DNA of 64,000 bases, taken from the NCBI RefSeq assembly GCF_003937945.1, contig NZ_RSEC01000063.1, forward strand, positions 372,001 to 436,000, written 5' to 3'. Of this stretch, positions 1-7,919 are shown piece after piece (the stretch's first letter is position 1; the number at the start of each line of letters is the position of its first letter). Made by a program: the position numbers and the translations under genes. The notes below the pieces were generated by a model. That model was not told the origin of the DNA and made no database searches. It worked only from the letters and a program-made list of their open reading frames with translations. The stretch is from Amycolatopsis eburnea. GTDB lineage: Bacteria; Actinomycetota; Actinomycetes; Mycobacteriales; Pseudonocardiaceae.

Positions 1-1
1 C

Positions 2-1213
2 GAGTTCGATCCCGGGCAGGTCGTGGTGGTGCATGCCCGGCCGGTGGCGCGGGCCCGACGCCGGTGCGGATGCTGTGGTGCACGCTGCCCGCGTTTCGAC
101 CGGGGCAGCGGACGGCGCCGGTGGCGGGCGCTGGATCTGGGCACCGTGCAGGCGTTCATCGAAGCCGACGCACCCCGAGTGCGATGCCCGCGGCACGGGG
201 TGATCGTCGCGGCGGTGCCCTGGGCCCGCCACGGCGCGGGGCATACCCGCGCCTTCGACGACACGGTGGCGTGGCTGGCCTGCCACACCTCCAAGTCGGC
301 AGTGCGAGCGTTGATGAGGATCGCCTGGCCCACAGTCGGGGCGATCATCACCCGGGTGTCCGCCGACATCGACGCCCGGACCGACCGGCTCGACGGGCTG
401 CGCAGAATCGGGATCGACGAGATCTCCTACCGGCGCGGCCAGCTGTTTTTGACCGCGGTAGTCGACCACGACACCCGCCGGCTGGTCTGGCTCGGTGAAG
501 GCCGCACCAAAGCGACCTTGCATGCCTTCTTCGACCAGCTCGGCGACGAGCGCTCCGCACGGATCACCGAGGTCACCGCCGACGCCGCGCACTACATCGC
601 CGCCGTGGTCGCCGACCGGGCGCCGCAGGCGGTGCGGTGCGCGGACCCGTTCCATGTCGTGCAGTGGGCCACCCACGAGCTGGATCTGGTGCGGCGACGG
701 ATCTGGAACCAGGCCCGCAACGCCCCCGGCGGGCGTGGGCGCCCACGCGAGGGACGGTCGCAGGAATCGGCCGGGGACGCCCGCACACTGCAACGATCCC
801 GTTACACGCTCTGGAAAAACCCTGAAGATCTCACCGGCCGGCAACAAGCCAAGCTGGACTGGATCGCCACCGCGGCACCCGAACTGCACCGGGCCTACCT
901 GCTCAAAGAAGGCCTCCGGTCAGTCTTCGCAGTCGGCGGCACCGAGGGCATCGAAGGCCTGACCCGTTGGCTGTCCTGGGCGCAACGCTGCCGGATCGAG
1001 GAGTTCGTCCGGCTGGGCCGCAAGGTCCGCCGCCAGCTCGACCCGATCCACGCCAGCCTCCGTCTTGGCCTGTCCAACGCGCTGCTGGAAGCCACCAACA
1101 CCAAAATCCGGCTCCTCACCCGCATCGCCTACGGATTCCGCACACCCCGTTCCCTGATGGCGCTGGCCATGCTCGCCCTCGGCGGTCACCGACCCGACCT
1201 CCCAGGCCGGTGA
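2..1213 (+). CDS. ISL3-family transposase, 5' end outside window
   Basis: The reading frame is already open at the left edge, so the start codon lies upstream; 403 residues are visible. An N-terminal zinc-finger-like cluster (CGCCGARC near residue 25, then VRCPRH) precedes a DDE transposase core: IGIDEI supplies the first Asp, EVTADAA the second, and NALLEATNTKIR the Glu near the C-terminus. This is the ISL3 domain order (zinc ribbon, helix-turn-helix, DDE). The frame shows no interruption in the visible part, so the enzyme may be intact. The gene after it starts 16 bases past the IS end and reads towards it, so the element inserted between genes or in a 3' region without breaking anything visible here. 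Confidence 0.9.
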   Translation, partial: EFDPGQVVVVHARPVARARRRCGCCGARCPRFDRGSGRRRWRALDLGTVQAFIEADAPRVRCPRHGVIVAAVPWARHGAGHTRAFDDTVAWLACHTSKSAVRALMRIAWPTVGAIITRVSADIDARTDRLDGLRRIGIDEISYRRGQLFLTAVVDHDTRRLVWLGEGRTKATLHAFFDQLGDERSARITEVTADAAHYIAAVVADRAPQAVRCADPFHVVQWATHELDLVRRRIWNQARNAPGGRGRPREGRSQESAGDARTLQRSRYTLWKNPEDLTGRQQAKLDWIATAAPELHRAYLLKEGLRSVFAVGGTEGIEGLTRWLSWAQRCRIEEFVRLGRKVRRQLDPIHASLRLGLSNALLEATNTKIRLLTRIAYGFRTPRSLMALAMLALGGHRPDLPGR

Positions 1214-1220
1214 CCACCCA

Positions 1221-1240
1221 CAGATCAATACGAAGAGCCC
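1221..1240. mobile_element. Right terminal inverted repeat of the ISL3 element (putative)
   Basis: Read outward-in on the minus strand this begins GGGCTCTTCGTATTGATCTG, matching the GGNTCTT start typical of ISL3 ends, and lies just after the transposase stop. ISL3 elements make 8-bp target duplications, so the next 8 bases (1241-1248, cttaacgg) would be one copy. The left end is outside the window, so this is unconfirmed. Confidence 0.6.
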
Positions 1241-1256
1241 CTTAACGGCACGGGGC

Positions 1257-1529
1257 CTACTGGTTCCGCGAAGCCAGACCCGCCGGAGCGGACTTGACCG
1301 CCGCGTGGATCGCGTCCGCCAGGGCGAGAGCGTCTTCTTCCGTGAGTTCCAGCGCGACCCGCGCCGACGCGCCCAGCTCCGGGTTGCGGAAGTCGATGTT
1401 CACCGTGTGCCCGTACGGCGCGTGGACCGGGTGGTCCACGTACACGGTTCCCTCGCTCAGCCGGAACCAGCCGCGGGCGCCCTTGCCGCTGCCTTCGAGG
1501 GCGAACTTCTCGGTCAGGTAAGTGCACAT
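1257..1529 (-). CDS. DUF6295-type small protein
   Basis: A 90-residue protein starting MCTYLTEKFALEG, with a central YVDHPVHAPYGHTVNIDF stretch. I recognise this as the DUF6295 family of small actinobacterial proteins, whose biochemical role is unknown to me. The ATG at 1529 is preceded by GAGAGGACT, a reasonable ribosome binding site. The gene sits 11 bases after the dienelactone hydrolase and is probably the last gene of the MarR-MFS-hydrolase operon. No signal peptide or membrane segment is evident. The C-terminal half (ALELTEEDALALADAIHAAV) looks helical. Confidence 0.8.
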   Translation of the reverse strand: MCTYLTEKFALEGSGKGARGWFRLSEGTVYVDHPVHAPYGHTVNIDFRNPELGASARVALELTEEDALALADAIHAAVKSAPAGLASRNQ

Positions 1530-1540
1530 GGCGAGTCCTC

Positions 1541-2281
1541 TCAGGCGGCGAGCGTGCGGGCGTAGAAGTCGAAGATGCGTTGCCAGCCGTCCGTCGCGGC
1601 TTCCGGGCGGTAGCTCGGGCGGTCGACCGAGAAGAACGAGTGGCCGGCGCCCGCGTAGGTGTGGAACTCGTGCTCCTTGCCCAGCTTCTCCAGCTCCGCC
1701 GCCAGCACGGCGACCTCGTCCGGGCCGGGGAACTGGTCCTCGGCGCCGAAGAGGCCCAGCAGCGGACACGACAGCTGCGGCGCCAGGCCGAGCAGCGGCT
1801 TCATCTGCTTCATGGCCTCCGGCGGGTCGTTGACGACGAACGCGCCGTAGCAGTCGACCGCCGCGTCGAGGTCCAGCGAACACCCGGCGAGGAAGGCCTG
1901 GCGCCCGCCCGAGCAGTGGCCGATCACGCCGATGCGGCCGTTCGCGTTCTCCAGCGCGCGCAGGTAGTCCGCCGCACCGGCGACGTCGCCGACCAGGCGG
2001 TCATCGGGGACGCCGCCGGACGCGCGGACCGCCGCCGCCGCGTCGTCCGGGTCCGCGCCCGGTGCTTCGCGCGTGTACAGGTTGGGGCACAGCGCGTTGT
2101 AGCCCTCGACGGCGAAGCGGCGGACCATCTCCTTCGTCGCCGCGTCGTAGCCGGGCATGTGGTGGATCACCACGACCCCGCCGCGCGGGGTGTCGTCGGT
2201 CGGCTTGGCCAGGTACGCCTCGAGCTCGTCCCCGCCGTGGCCGGTGATGGTGACGGTCCCGGCGACGATCTCGTCGGTCAT
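1541..2281 (-). CDS. Dienelactone hydrolase family protein
   Basis: A 246-residue alpha/beta hydrolase of the dienelactone hydrolase family, which opens lactone rings in aromatic degradation; many members have other ester substrates. The Cys nucleophile is in GHCSGG (about residue 122), with a likely acid in FGAEDQFPG and the His in GAGHSFF, giving the Cys-Asp-His triad of this family rather than Ser-Asp-His. The early VVIHHMPGYD segment fits the oxyanion strand. Its ATG overlaps the MFS stop as ATGA, so the two are probably translationally coupled. Context suggests detoxification or degradation of a compound sensed by the MarR protein, but the substrate cannot be named. Confidence 0.88.
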   Translation of the reverse strand: MTDEIVAGTVTITGHGGDELEAYLAKPTDDTPRGGVVVIHHMPGYDAATKEMVRRFAVEGYNALCPNLYTREAPGADPDDAAAAVRASGGVPDDRLVGDVAGAADYLRALENANGRIGVIGHCSGGRQAFLAGCSLDLDAAVDCYGAFVVNDPPEAMKQMKPLLGLAPQLSCPLLGLFGAEDQFPGPDEVAVLAAELEKLGKEHEFHTYAGAGHSFFSVDRPSYRPEAATDGWQRIFDFYARTLAA

Positions 2282-3948
2282 CGGTTCTCCTTCGATCCCT
2301 CGGGGGTGTGGAAGTAGCGCTTGCCGCGCGAGGCGGACGCCACCGCGGCGACGACCGCCATCACCGCGGCGGCGGTGAACACGACCACCAGGCCGTGGTG
2401 GAACGGGCCGGAAACCAGCTGCGGGAAGAACTCCCCGCCGGTGAGCGTGGCCCGGTCGGCCGGCGCCAGCCCGGCCAGGACGTCCGGGCCGAGCAGGTGC
2501 CCGACCGGGTTGCTGCCCAGGAACGCCGCGAACAGCGTGCTCACCGGCGGCAGCCGCGCGACGCCGTCCGCCACCGAAGCCGGGACGCCGTGCGCCTGCA
2601 GCCCGCTGGTCAACGTCTGCGGCAGCGACGAAGCGAGCCCGGCGATCATCAGCGAGAAGAACACGCCGATCGACAGCGAGGTGCCGGAGTTCTGGAACGT
2701 CGCCCGCATGCCGGAGGCGACGCCGCGCTGCTCGGTCGGGACGCTGCTCATGATCGCCGAGGTGTTCGGCGCGGAGAACATGCCCTGGCCGATCCCGCTG
2801 ACCACGAGCAGCGCCGCGAACAGGGGATAGGGGAAGTCCACCGGCAGCGCGAGCAGGCCGAGGAACGCGGCCGCGACCAGCAGCAGCCCGCCGGTGGAGA
2901 ACAGCCGCGCCCCGAACCGGTCGGACAGGTAGCCCGACACCGGGCCCGCGACGAGGAACCCGACGGTCAGCGGCAGCAGGTAGATGCCCGCCCACAGGGG
3001 TGTGCGCTCGTAGTCGTAGCCGTGCAGGGGCAGCCAGATCCCCTGCAGCCAGATGATGAGCATGAACTGCATGCCACCACGCGCGACGGAAGTCAGCAAC
3101 GCGGCGACGTTCCCCGCGGCGAACGCCCGGATCCGGAACAGCGAGAGCTGGAACATCGGCGCCGCGACCCGCGTCTCGATGACGCCGAACAGCAGGAGCA
3201 GCAGCACGCCACCGCCGATGCCGCCGAGGACCCACGGGTTGCCCCAGCCGGTCGCGCCGCCGCCGTAGGGCTGGATGCCGTAGGTGATCGCGGCGAGCAG
3301 CAACGCCGTCCCGGCCGCGAAGGTGACGTTGCCGCCCCAGTCGACCTTCGCGCGCTTCGGCGTCCCGACCTCGCGGAGGCTGCGGATCGACCAGATCGTG
3401 CCGAGCAGCCCGAACGGCACGCTGACCCAGAACACCGCGCGCCAGTCGATCTCTGCGAGCAGCCCGCCGACGACCAGACCGAGGAACTGCCCGGCCAGCG
3501 CGGTGATCTGGTTGACGCCCAACGCCATCCCGCGCTGCTCGGCGGGGAAGGCGTCGGTGAGGATGGCCGCCGAGTTCGCCGTCAGCATCGACCCGCCGAC
3601 GGCCTGCACGATCCGCCAGCCGATCAGCCACAGCGCGCCGCCGCCGGCGTGGAACGGGTCGAACGACAGCGCGACCGACGCGGCGCTGAACACGACGAAC
3701 CCGAGGTTGTACATCTTGACCCGGCCGAACATGTCGCCGAGCCGCCCGAGCGTCACCACCAGCACGGCCTGCACCAGCAGGTAGCCGAGGATCATCCAGA
3801 GCAGGTAGCCGATGTTGCCGGGCGCGAGCGGGTCGAGGCCGATGCCGCGGAAGATCGCCGGCAGCGAGATGATGACGATCGAGCCGTCGAGCGCGGACAT
3901 CAGCACGCCGAGCGTGGTGTTCGACAGCGCGACCCACTTGTAGCTCAC
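2278..3948 (-). CDS. MFS transporter, DHA2 (EmrB/QacA) drug exporter type
   Basis: A 556-residue integral membrane protein with about 14 hydrophobic segments, the layout of the DHA2 drug:proton antiporter group. LGRLGDMFGRVKMYN is the conserved loop between helices 2 and 3 (G-x-L-x-D-x-x-G-R), and VNQITALAGQFLGLVVGGLL resembles motif C of antiporters. It starts with GTG overlapping the MarR stop (GTGA) and its stop overlaps the hydrolase start (ATGA), so three genes form a tightly coupled operon. Probable role: efflux of a small toxic or aromatic molecule across the plasma membrane, controlled by the adjacent MarR repressor. The substrate is unknown. Confidence 0.92.
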   Translation of the reverse strand: MSYKWVALSNTTLGVLMSALDGSIVIISLPAIFRGIGLDPLAPGNIGYLLWMILGYLLVQAVLVVTLGRLGDMFGRVKMYNLGFVVFSAASVALSFDPFHAGGGALWLIGWRIVQAVGGSMLTANSAAILTDAFPAEQRGMALGVNQITALAGQFLGLVVGGLLAEIDWRAVFWVSVPFGLLGTIWSIRSLREVGTPKRAKVDWGGNVTFAAGTALLLAAITYGIQPYGGGATGWGNPWVLGGIGGGVLLLLLFGVIETRVAAPMFQLSLFRIRAFAAGNVAALLTSVARGGMQFMLIIWLQGIWLPLHGYDYERTPLWAGIYLLPLTVGFLVAGPVSGYLSDRFGARLFSTGGLLLVAAAFLGLLALPVDFPYPLFAALLVVSGIGQGMFSAPNTSAIMSSVPTEQRGVASGMRATFQNSGTSLSIGVFFSLMIAGLASSLPQTLTSGLQAHGVPASVADGVARLPPVSTLFAAFLGSNPVGHLLGPDVLAGLAPADRATLTGGEFFPQLVSGPFHHGLVVVFTAAAVMAVVAAVASASRGKRYFHTPEGSKENR

Positions 3949-4388
3949 AGCCGGTCCGCCAGCCGCTCGATGAGCGGGATGGCCGTGATCAGCTCGCGCT
4001 GCTCGGCCTCGGTGAACTGCTCGGCCAGCGCGGTCGCCAGCTGCCGGGTGGTCGCGGACCGGCGGTCGGTGAGCAGCTTGACGCCGGCTTCGGTGACCGT
4101 CATCAGCACCTTGCGGCCGTCGGAGTCGTCCTTGCGGCGCTCGACGAGCCCCCGCTCGACCAGCCCGGCGAGCGTGACGCCCATGGCCTGCGGCTTGACG
4201 CGTTCGAGGTCGGCGAGACAGCCCGGGGTGGCCGGGCCTTCGCGGTCGAGCCGGGACAGGACCGACCGCTCGGGCAGCGTCAGCTCGCCGACGACGTACC
4301 CCTGCCGCAGCCGCCGGACCAGCCGCCCGAGGGCGACGCGCAGGTCGGTGCTCGCCTGGAGGAGTTCCTCATCCGTCACGATCGTCAA
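3945..4388 (-). CDS. MarR-family transcriptional regulator
   Basis: A 147-residue winged-helix protein. ELTLPERSVLSRLDREGPAT and the LADLERVKPQAMGVTLAGLVERGLVERRKDDSDGR region are the MarR helix-turn-helix and wing, with the usual Asp/Arg in the wing tip. It heads the operon with the exporter and hydrolase, the usual layout of a self-regulated MarR efflux system. The furthest start is a TTG at 4388 that overlaps a TAGGTT -10-like box. A GTG at 4379 would give a leaderless message and may be the true start. A perfect 14-bp palindrome upstream is the likely operator. Confidence 0.88.
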   Translation of the reverse strand: MTIVTDEELLQASTDLRVALGRLVRRLRQGYVVGELTLPERSVLSRLDREGPATPGCLADLERVKPQAMGVTLAGLVERGLVERRKDDSDGRKVLMTVTEAGVKLLTDRRSATTRQLATALAEQFTEAEQRELITAIPLIERLADRL

Positions 4389-4405
4389 CCTAGACTGATA
4401 AACCT

Positions 4406-4419
4406 GGGTTGATCAACCC
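4406..4419. promoter_or_regulatory. Putative MarR operator
   Basis: GGGTTGATCAACCC is a perfect 14-bp palindrome 18 bases before the MarR TTG. On the minus strand its TTGATC could be the -35 box, 18 bases before TAGGTT, so a bound repressor would block the promoter. It also lies about 105 bases before the plus-strand His-rich gene. Confidence 0.6.
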
Positions 4420-4524
4420 GGACGGAGTGGCCGCTATCGGGTGAGCCGGGAGCTTTCGCCCGGCCCGGCGCGGGTGCCCGGGTTAGCGTCCGAAGTGGAC
4501 ACATCCGCTCGGGAGGAGAAGCCG

Positions 4525-4821
4525 ATGACGATCCCGCACGTCGAGCACGCCGGCCACGACCACGTCCACCGCGAAGGCTGCGGCCACGCGGCACTCCCGC
4601 ACGGCGACCACGTGGACTACGCGCACGACGGCCACCTGCACCGCGCGCACGACGGCCACTTCGACGAGTGCGAAATCCACGGCCACGTCCCGCACACCGG
4701 CCACGAGCACGCGCACGGCGAAGGCTGCGGCCACGTGGCGGTGCCCCACGGCGACCACGTCGACTACCTCCACGACGGGCACCGCCACGCGCCCCACGAA
4801 GACCACTACGACGACCACTGA
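4525..4821 (+). CDS. Histidine-rich, probable zinc-binding protein
   Basis: A 98-residue protein in which about a quarter of residues are His, with many Asp and Glu. It contains two copies of a unit (EGCGHaAlPHGDHVDYaHDGH), each with one Cys. There is no signal peptide, so it is likely a cytosolic metal store or buffer. The ATG at 4525 follows GGGAGGAGAA at good distance; a longer upstream frame exists but lacks the His pattern. It originally converged on the COG0523 metallochaperone gene, with only a hairpin between them, which ties it to the zinc-starvation locus. The zinc role is inferred from composition and neighbours; nickel or copper is possible. Confidence 0.75.
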   Translation: MTIPHVEHAGHDHVHREGCGHAALPHGDHVDYAHDGHLHRAHDGHFDECEIHGHVPHTGHEHAHGEGCGHVAVPHGDHVDYLHDGHRHAPHEDHYDDH

Positions 4822-4875
4822 CGCGCACCCCGTGCGCCCTGGTGTCTTGAATGAGTCATTCAGGACCTCCGAAGA

Positions 4876-4885
4876 CCTGAATGAC
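4876..4885. repeat. Left target-site duplication of IS4 element
   Basis: CCTGAATGAC here is repeated exactly at 6404-6413, directly outside the two inverted-repeat ends. A 10-bp duplication fits IS4-family transposition. Confidence 0.9.
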
Positions 4886-6403
4886 CAAGGCCGGGCAGTT
4901 AGGGCGGGGTGGTGCGTGTCAAGGGGCTTGTCGCGGCGTTGGTGACGGTCACGTCGATGGCGGCCGTGAGGCAGCTGCGAGGTTGTCGGGGTTTCTTGTA
5001 GGCGTATTTGGATAGCGGTCGCTTGACGGTCCGGGGACAGATCCGGGCCCGGCGGGTGGGGTGCAGGCCGGCCAAGACCTGGCGGCCGATGGTGCCGACC
5101 AGGTCGATGCGGGTGCCGGCGATGACCGATCGGGCGGTGATGATCTGGTCGCGGGCGGCGTGCAAGGCGATGCTGAACCCGGCCCGGTCGGGGTCGAGGC
5201 CGGGGCGGGAGCCGGTGGCGTCGGTCATCGCGATCCGCAGGATCTGGTAGGTCACCAGCAGCGCCCAGAGTTCTTGCTCGACCCCGGCCGGGTTCCGGGA
5301 ACGCAGGACCCGCCCGCGGGTGAGGGTGTGCTTGAGAGCGAGGTAGGCGGTTTCGATGTCCCAGCGCTGGTGGTAGAGCTCGATCAGTTCGGTGGCCGGA
5401 TAACGCTGGGGGTCGAGCAGGGTGGTGACCAGCCGGTAGTGCTCGCTGCGGCGGGATCCGTCGGCGGTGGTGACGGTGATGCGGGCTTCGATGATCCGGA
5501 CTTCGACTCCGCCGATGATCGAGGTGATCGATCCGTCGGTGTGGCGGCCGGTCCGGGGTGGGCGCCGGTTGGCTTTGAGCCGGATCAGCAGGTCCGCGCC
5601 GGTGCCGGCGGCTGTGGTGATGAAGGTGGCGGCGTCGAAGTTGCGGTCGGCCAGCAGCACCGTCCCCGGGCGTAGCCGGGGCAGAAGCTTGCTCGCATAG
5701 ACCAGCTCGCCGTCGGCGGGACTGCCGAACACTGCGGCGATCAGCGCGCGGGTGCCGCATTCGACCAGGGTGACCAGCCGCAGCAGCGGATAGCCGGTGT
5801 CCGGGTGGGCGGCGGTGCGGGGTTTGTCGGTCCAGGTCTGGTTGGTGCCGCTGTCGGGGATAGCAATGCCGGTCCCGTCGATCGCCACCAGCCGCAGGCC
5901 GCGCCAGCACACCCCTGGGGTGCGCGGCCAGGCGAGCGGACCGGCCAGCAGCTCGAACAACGCCGTCAGCGGAGGCACCCCGACCCGGCGGCGGGCCTGA
6001 CGCAACGCCGAGGTCGAGGGTGTCACCAGCTTCAGCCCGTCCAGTCCCGCGGTCAGCTTCGACCACACCCCGCGGTACCCGAGCTCGGGAAACAGGCCCA
6101 TTGCCAGCAGGAAGTACATCGCGACCCGAGCGGGCAGCAACCGCACCCGCCGCGGCGCTGCGGGGGTCGACTCGGCCAGTACGGCATCGACCATCTCGAA
6201 GGGCACGATCTGGGTCAGTTCGCCGAGGTGGCCTGGGGCGAAGACCCCGGCGGCGACACGCACCGCCCGGGTTATGACAGACTGCGCGGACAACGGAGCT
6301 CCCGCCGAACGTTGATCTTGGTCGACGATGTTCTAGCGGAAGCTCCGTTGCCTTATGTCACAGGGGTTGACACCACACCCACACCCTTAACTGCCCGGCC
6401 TTG
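4886..6403. mobile_element. Complete IS4-family insertion sequence, 1,518 bp
   Basis: The left end CAAGGCCGGGCAGTTA (4886-4901) is a perfect 16-bp inverted match to the right end (6388-6403), followed on both sides by a G-rich imperfect extension. One transposase gene fills the interior. Flanking 10-bp direct repeats (4876-4885 and 6404-6413) are identical, which suggests a recent insertion. The insertion point lies in the second arm of a perfect hairpin between the His-rich gene and the COG0523 gene. Confidence 0.92.
4899..6293 (-). CDS. IS4-family transposase
   Basis: A 464-residue transposase. The N-terminal 110 residues resemble the IS4 transposase N-terminal domain (RVRLLPARVAMYFLLAMGLF, then GYRGVW). 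The catalytic DDE core follows: first Asp in AIDGTGIAIPDS, second in LLADRNFDA, and the IS4 signature YHQRWDIETAYLALK, which gives Y-(2)-R-(3)-E-(6)-K. The frame is uninterrupted, so the enzyme may be active. The assigned start is a TTG at 6293; an in-frame GTG a few codons later is possible. The stop lies 13 bases inside the left end of the element, so the gene uses nearly all of it. Confidence 0.93.
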   Translation of the reverse strand: MSAQSVITRAVRVAAGVFAPGHLGELTQIVPFEMVDAVLAESTPAAPRRVRLLPARVAMYFLLAMGLFPELGYRGVWSKLTAGLDGLKLVTPSTSALRQARRRVGVPPLTALFELLAGPLAWPRTPGVCWRGLRLVAIDGTGIAIPDSGTNQTWTDKPRTAAHPDTGYPLLRLVTLVECGTRALIAAVFGSPADGELVYASKLLPRLRPGTVLLADRNFDAATFITTAAGTGADLLIRLKANRRPPRTGRHTDGSITSIIGGVEVRIIEARITVTTADGSRRSEHYRLVTTLLDPQRYPATELIELYHQRWDIETAYLALKHTLTRGRVLRSRNPAGVEQELWALLVTYQILRIAMTDATGSRPGLDPDRAGFSIALHAARDQIITARSVIAGTRIDLVGTIGRQVLAGLHPTRRARICPRTVKRPLSKYAYKKPRQPRSCLTAAIDVTVTNAATSPLTRTTPP

Positions 6404-6413
6404 CCTGAATGAC
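6404..6413. repeat. Right target-site duplication of IS4 element
   Basis: CCTGAATGAC, identical to 4876-4885. It directly abuts the right inverted repeat and continues into the remaining part of the hairpin arm (to 6424). Confidence 0.9.
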
Positions 6414-6460
6414 TCATTCAAGACGTCGGCGAAGCCGCCGCCGGGCCAACGGCAAGCCGC

Positions 6461-7519
6461 TCAGGCGTGGACGTGGACCGGGCCCCACTCCGGGAACGGG
6501 TCCGGTCCGGTGGCCTCGCCGAGGCATTCGTGCAGCGCCTTCAAGAGCGCCTCCCCGGCGAGGTCGACGCCGATGAACACCAGTTCCTGCCGCGGTGCCT
6601 CGGCCACCCCCTGCGGCTCGAACCGCGCCACCGCGCCCGCCTGGGACCACAGCCCGGTCACCCCGGGCCGGGACGCCAGCGTGAAGAACCCCTTGGACCG
6701 CAACACGGTCCCGAACTCGCCCGAGTCGAAGCGCCGGGTCACGAAGTCCCACAGCGCCGCCGGGTCGAACGCCCGTGACGCGCGGAAGACGACGCTGGAG
6801 ATGCCGTACTCCTCGGTCTCCGGCACGTGGTCGCCGTTCAGTTCGGCCACCCAGCCGGGCGCTTCCTGGGCCCGCGCGGCGTCGTACCGGCCGGTGCCGA
6901 ACACGCGCTCCAGCGGGACTTCCCCGAAGCTGCCGGTGACGACGTCCGCAGCGGGGTTGAGCCGCCGCAGCGTCGCCACCAGCCGGTCCAGCTCGGCGGG
7001 CGGCACGAGGTCCGTCTTGTTGAGCAGCAGGACGTCGGCGAACTCGACCTGGTCGACCAGCAGGTCGCTGACCGTCCGCTCATCGCCGGCGTACTGGTCC
7101 AGCCGCCGCTCCACCAGCGAGTCGCCGGCCGCCAGCTCACGCGCGAAGTTCGCCGCGTCCACCACCGTCACCATGGTGTCGAGGTGGGCGACGGACTCCA
7201 GGAACGTGAACGTCGCCGCCACCGGCATCGGCTCGGAGATCCCGCTGGACTCGACGAGCACGTGGTCGAACCGGCCCTCGGCGCACAGCCGCGAGACCTC
7301 CTCGAGGAGGTCTTCGCGCAGGGTGCAGCAGATGCACCCGTTGGTCAGCTCGACGAGGCGCTCCTGCGAGCGCACGAGGCCCGCGTCGATGTTGACCTCG
7401 CTCATGTCGTTGACGATCACCGCGACCCGTGGCCCCGCCCGGTGGGCGAGGATGTGGTTGAGCAACGTCGTCTTGCCCGCGCCGAGGAAGCCGGACAGCA
7501 CCGTGACCGGAACGCTCAC
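6461..7519 (-). CDS. COG0523 (CobW/ZigA-type) GTP-binding metallochaperone
   Basis: A 352-residue G3E-family GTPase. Near the N-terminus is the Walker A motif GFLGAGKTT, then the family's metal-binding CxCC motif in NGCICCTLREDLL (about residue 65), ESSGISEP, and the guanine-specificity motif LLLNKTDL (about 160). The C-terminal CobW_C domain ends in HVHA. Such proteins move zinc (or cobalt) to client proteins and are often zinc-responsive. The GTG start at 7519 overlaps the rpmF stop as GTGA, and the protein ends the four-gene minus-strand operon of zinc-independent ribosomal proteins, so a role in zinc allocation under starvation is likely. All key motifs are intact, unlike the MRF-like gene upstream. 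Confidence 0.92.
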   Translation of the reverse strand: MSVPVTVLSGFLGAGKTTLLNHILAHRAGPRVAVIVNDMSEVNIDAGLVRSQERLVELTNGCICCTLREDLLEEVSRLCAEGRFDHVLVESSGISEPMPVAATFTFLESVAHLDTMVTVVDAANFARELAAGDSLVERRLDQYAGDERTVSDLLVDQVEFADVLLLNKTDLVPPAELDRLVATLRRLNPAADVVTGSFGEVPLERVFGTGRYDAARAQEAPGWVAELNGDHVPETEEYGISSVVFRASRAFDPAALWDFVTRRFDSGEFGTVLRSKGFFTLASRPGVTGLWSQAGAVARFEPQGVAEAPRQELVFIGVDLAGEALLKALHECLGEATGPDPFPEWGPVHVHA

Positions 7520-7665
7520 GAGTGGAAGTGCCGCATCAGCCGCCGCGGCACCAGCCGCACCTCGCCGTCGACCTTGATCGGCACCAGGTCCGGCACCGCG
7601 GCCTTCCACTGCGACCGCCGGGAACGCGTGTTGCTGCGCGACTTCTTGCGCTTCGGGACGGCCAT
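7516..7665 (-). CDS. rpmF: 50S ribosomal protein L32 paralogue
   Basis: A 49-residue protein beginning MAVPKRKKSRSNTRSRRSQW, the standard L32 N-terminus. No Cys is present, so it lacks the zinc-binding cysteines found in some L32 forms and can work without zinc. Its ATG overlaps the L31 stop by one base (TGATG) and its stop overlaps the COG0523 start, so translation is coupled. In zinc-replete cells another L32 copy elsewhere in the genome presumably serves; that is inference. Confidence 0.9.
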   Translation of the reverse strand: MAVPKRKKSRSNTRSRRSQWKAAVPDLVPIKVDGEVRLVPRRLMRHFHS

Positions 7666-7919
7666 CAGCGCGTACCCCGCTTCCCGTAGCGGCGGTGGAA
7701 CTTCTCGACCTGCCCGGCGCTGTCCATGATGCGCTGGGTGCCGGTCCAGAACGGGTGCGACCACGAGCTGATGTCGACCACGACGAGCGGGTAGGTGTTC
7801 CCGTCGGACCACTCGATCGTCTTGTCGGAGGTGATGGTGGAGCGGGTCAGGAACGCGTCGCCGGTGGACGAGTCCTTGAACACCACGGGGTGGTAGTCGG
7901 GGTGGATTCCGGTCTTCAT
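7665..7919 (-). CDS. rpmE2: 50S ribosomal protein L31 type B (cysteine-free)
   Basis: An 84-residue L31 of type B: MKTGIHPDYHPVVFKDSSTG at the N-terminus and SSWSHPFWTGTQR later, ending in FHRRYGKR. It contains no Cys, so the CxxC zinc site of standard L31 is absent. In other bacteria the type B form replaces the zinc-binding one during zinc limitation under Zur control. The ATG overlaps the stop of the MRF-like gene (ATGA). It sits second in the minus-strand operon diverging from the L28-L33-S14-S18 operon. Confidence 0.95.
   Translation of the reverse strand: MKTGIHPDYHPVVFKDSSTGDAFLTRSTITSDKTIEWSDGNTYPLVVVDISSWSHPFWTGTQRIMDSAGQVEKFHRRYGKRGTR

Larger units (their letters stand above)
4844..6424. 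repeat. 21-bp inverted repeat (hairpin) split by the IS4 element
   Basis: The arm at 4844-4864 is the exact reverse complement of the 21 bases at 6404-6424. Removing the IS and one target copy leaves a perfect 21-bp stem with an 11-base loop (4865-4875), lying between two convergent genes. That position suggests a former bidirectional terminator or an intergenic hairpin repeat. Its core, TGAATGACTCATTCA, resembles the arms of the 108-bp repeats near 16.6-17.1 kb. Confidence 0.8.

Noticed and set aside
2308..4398. Very long open frame antisense to the MFS gene (about 696 codons)
   Set aside because: High GC keeps antisense frames open. The translation is Arg/Gln/Glu-rich low-complexity sequence, while the minus strand gives a full exporter with real motifs.
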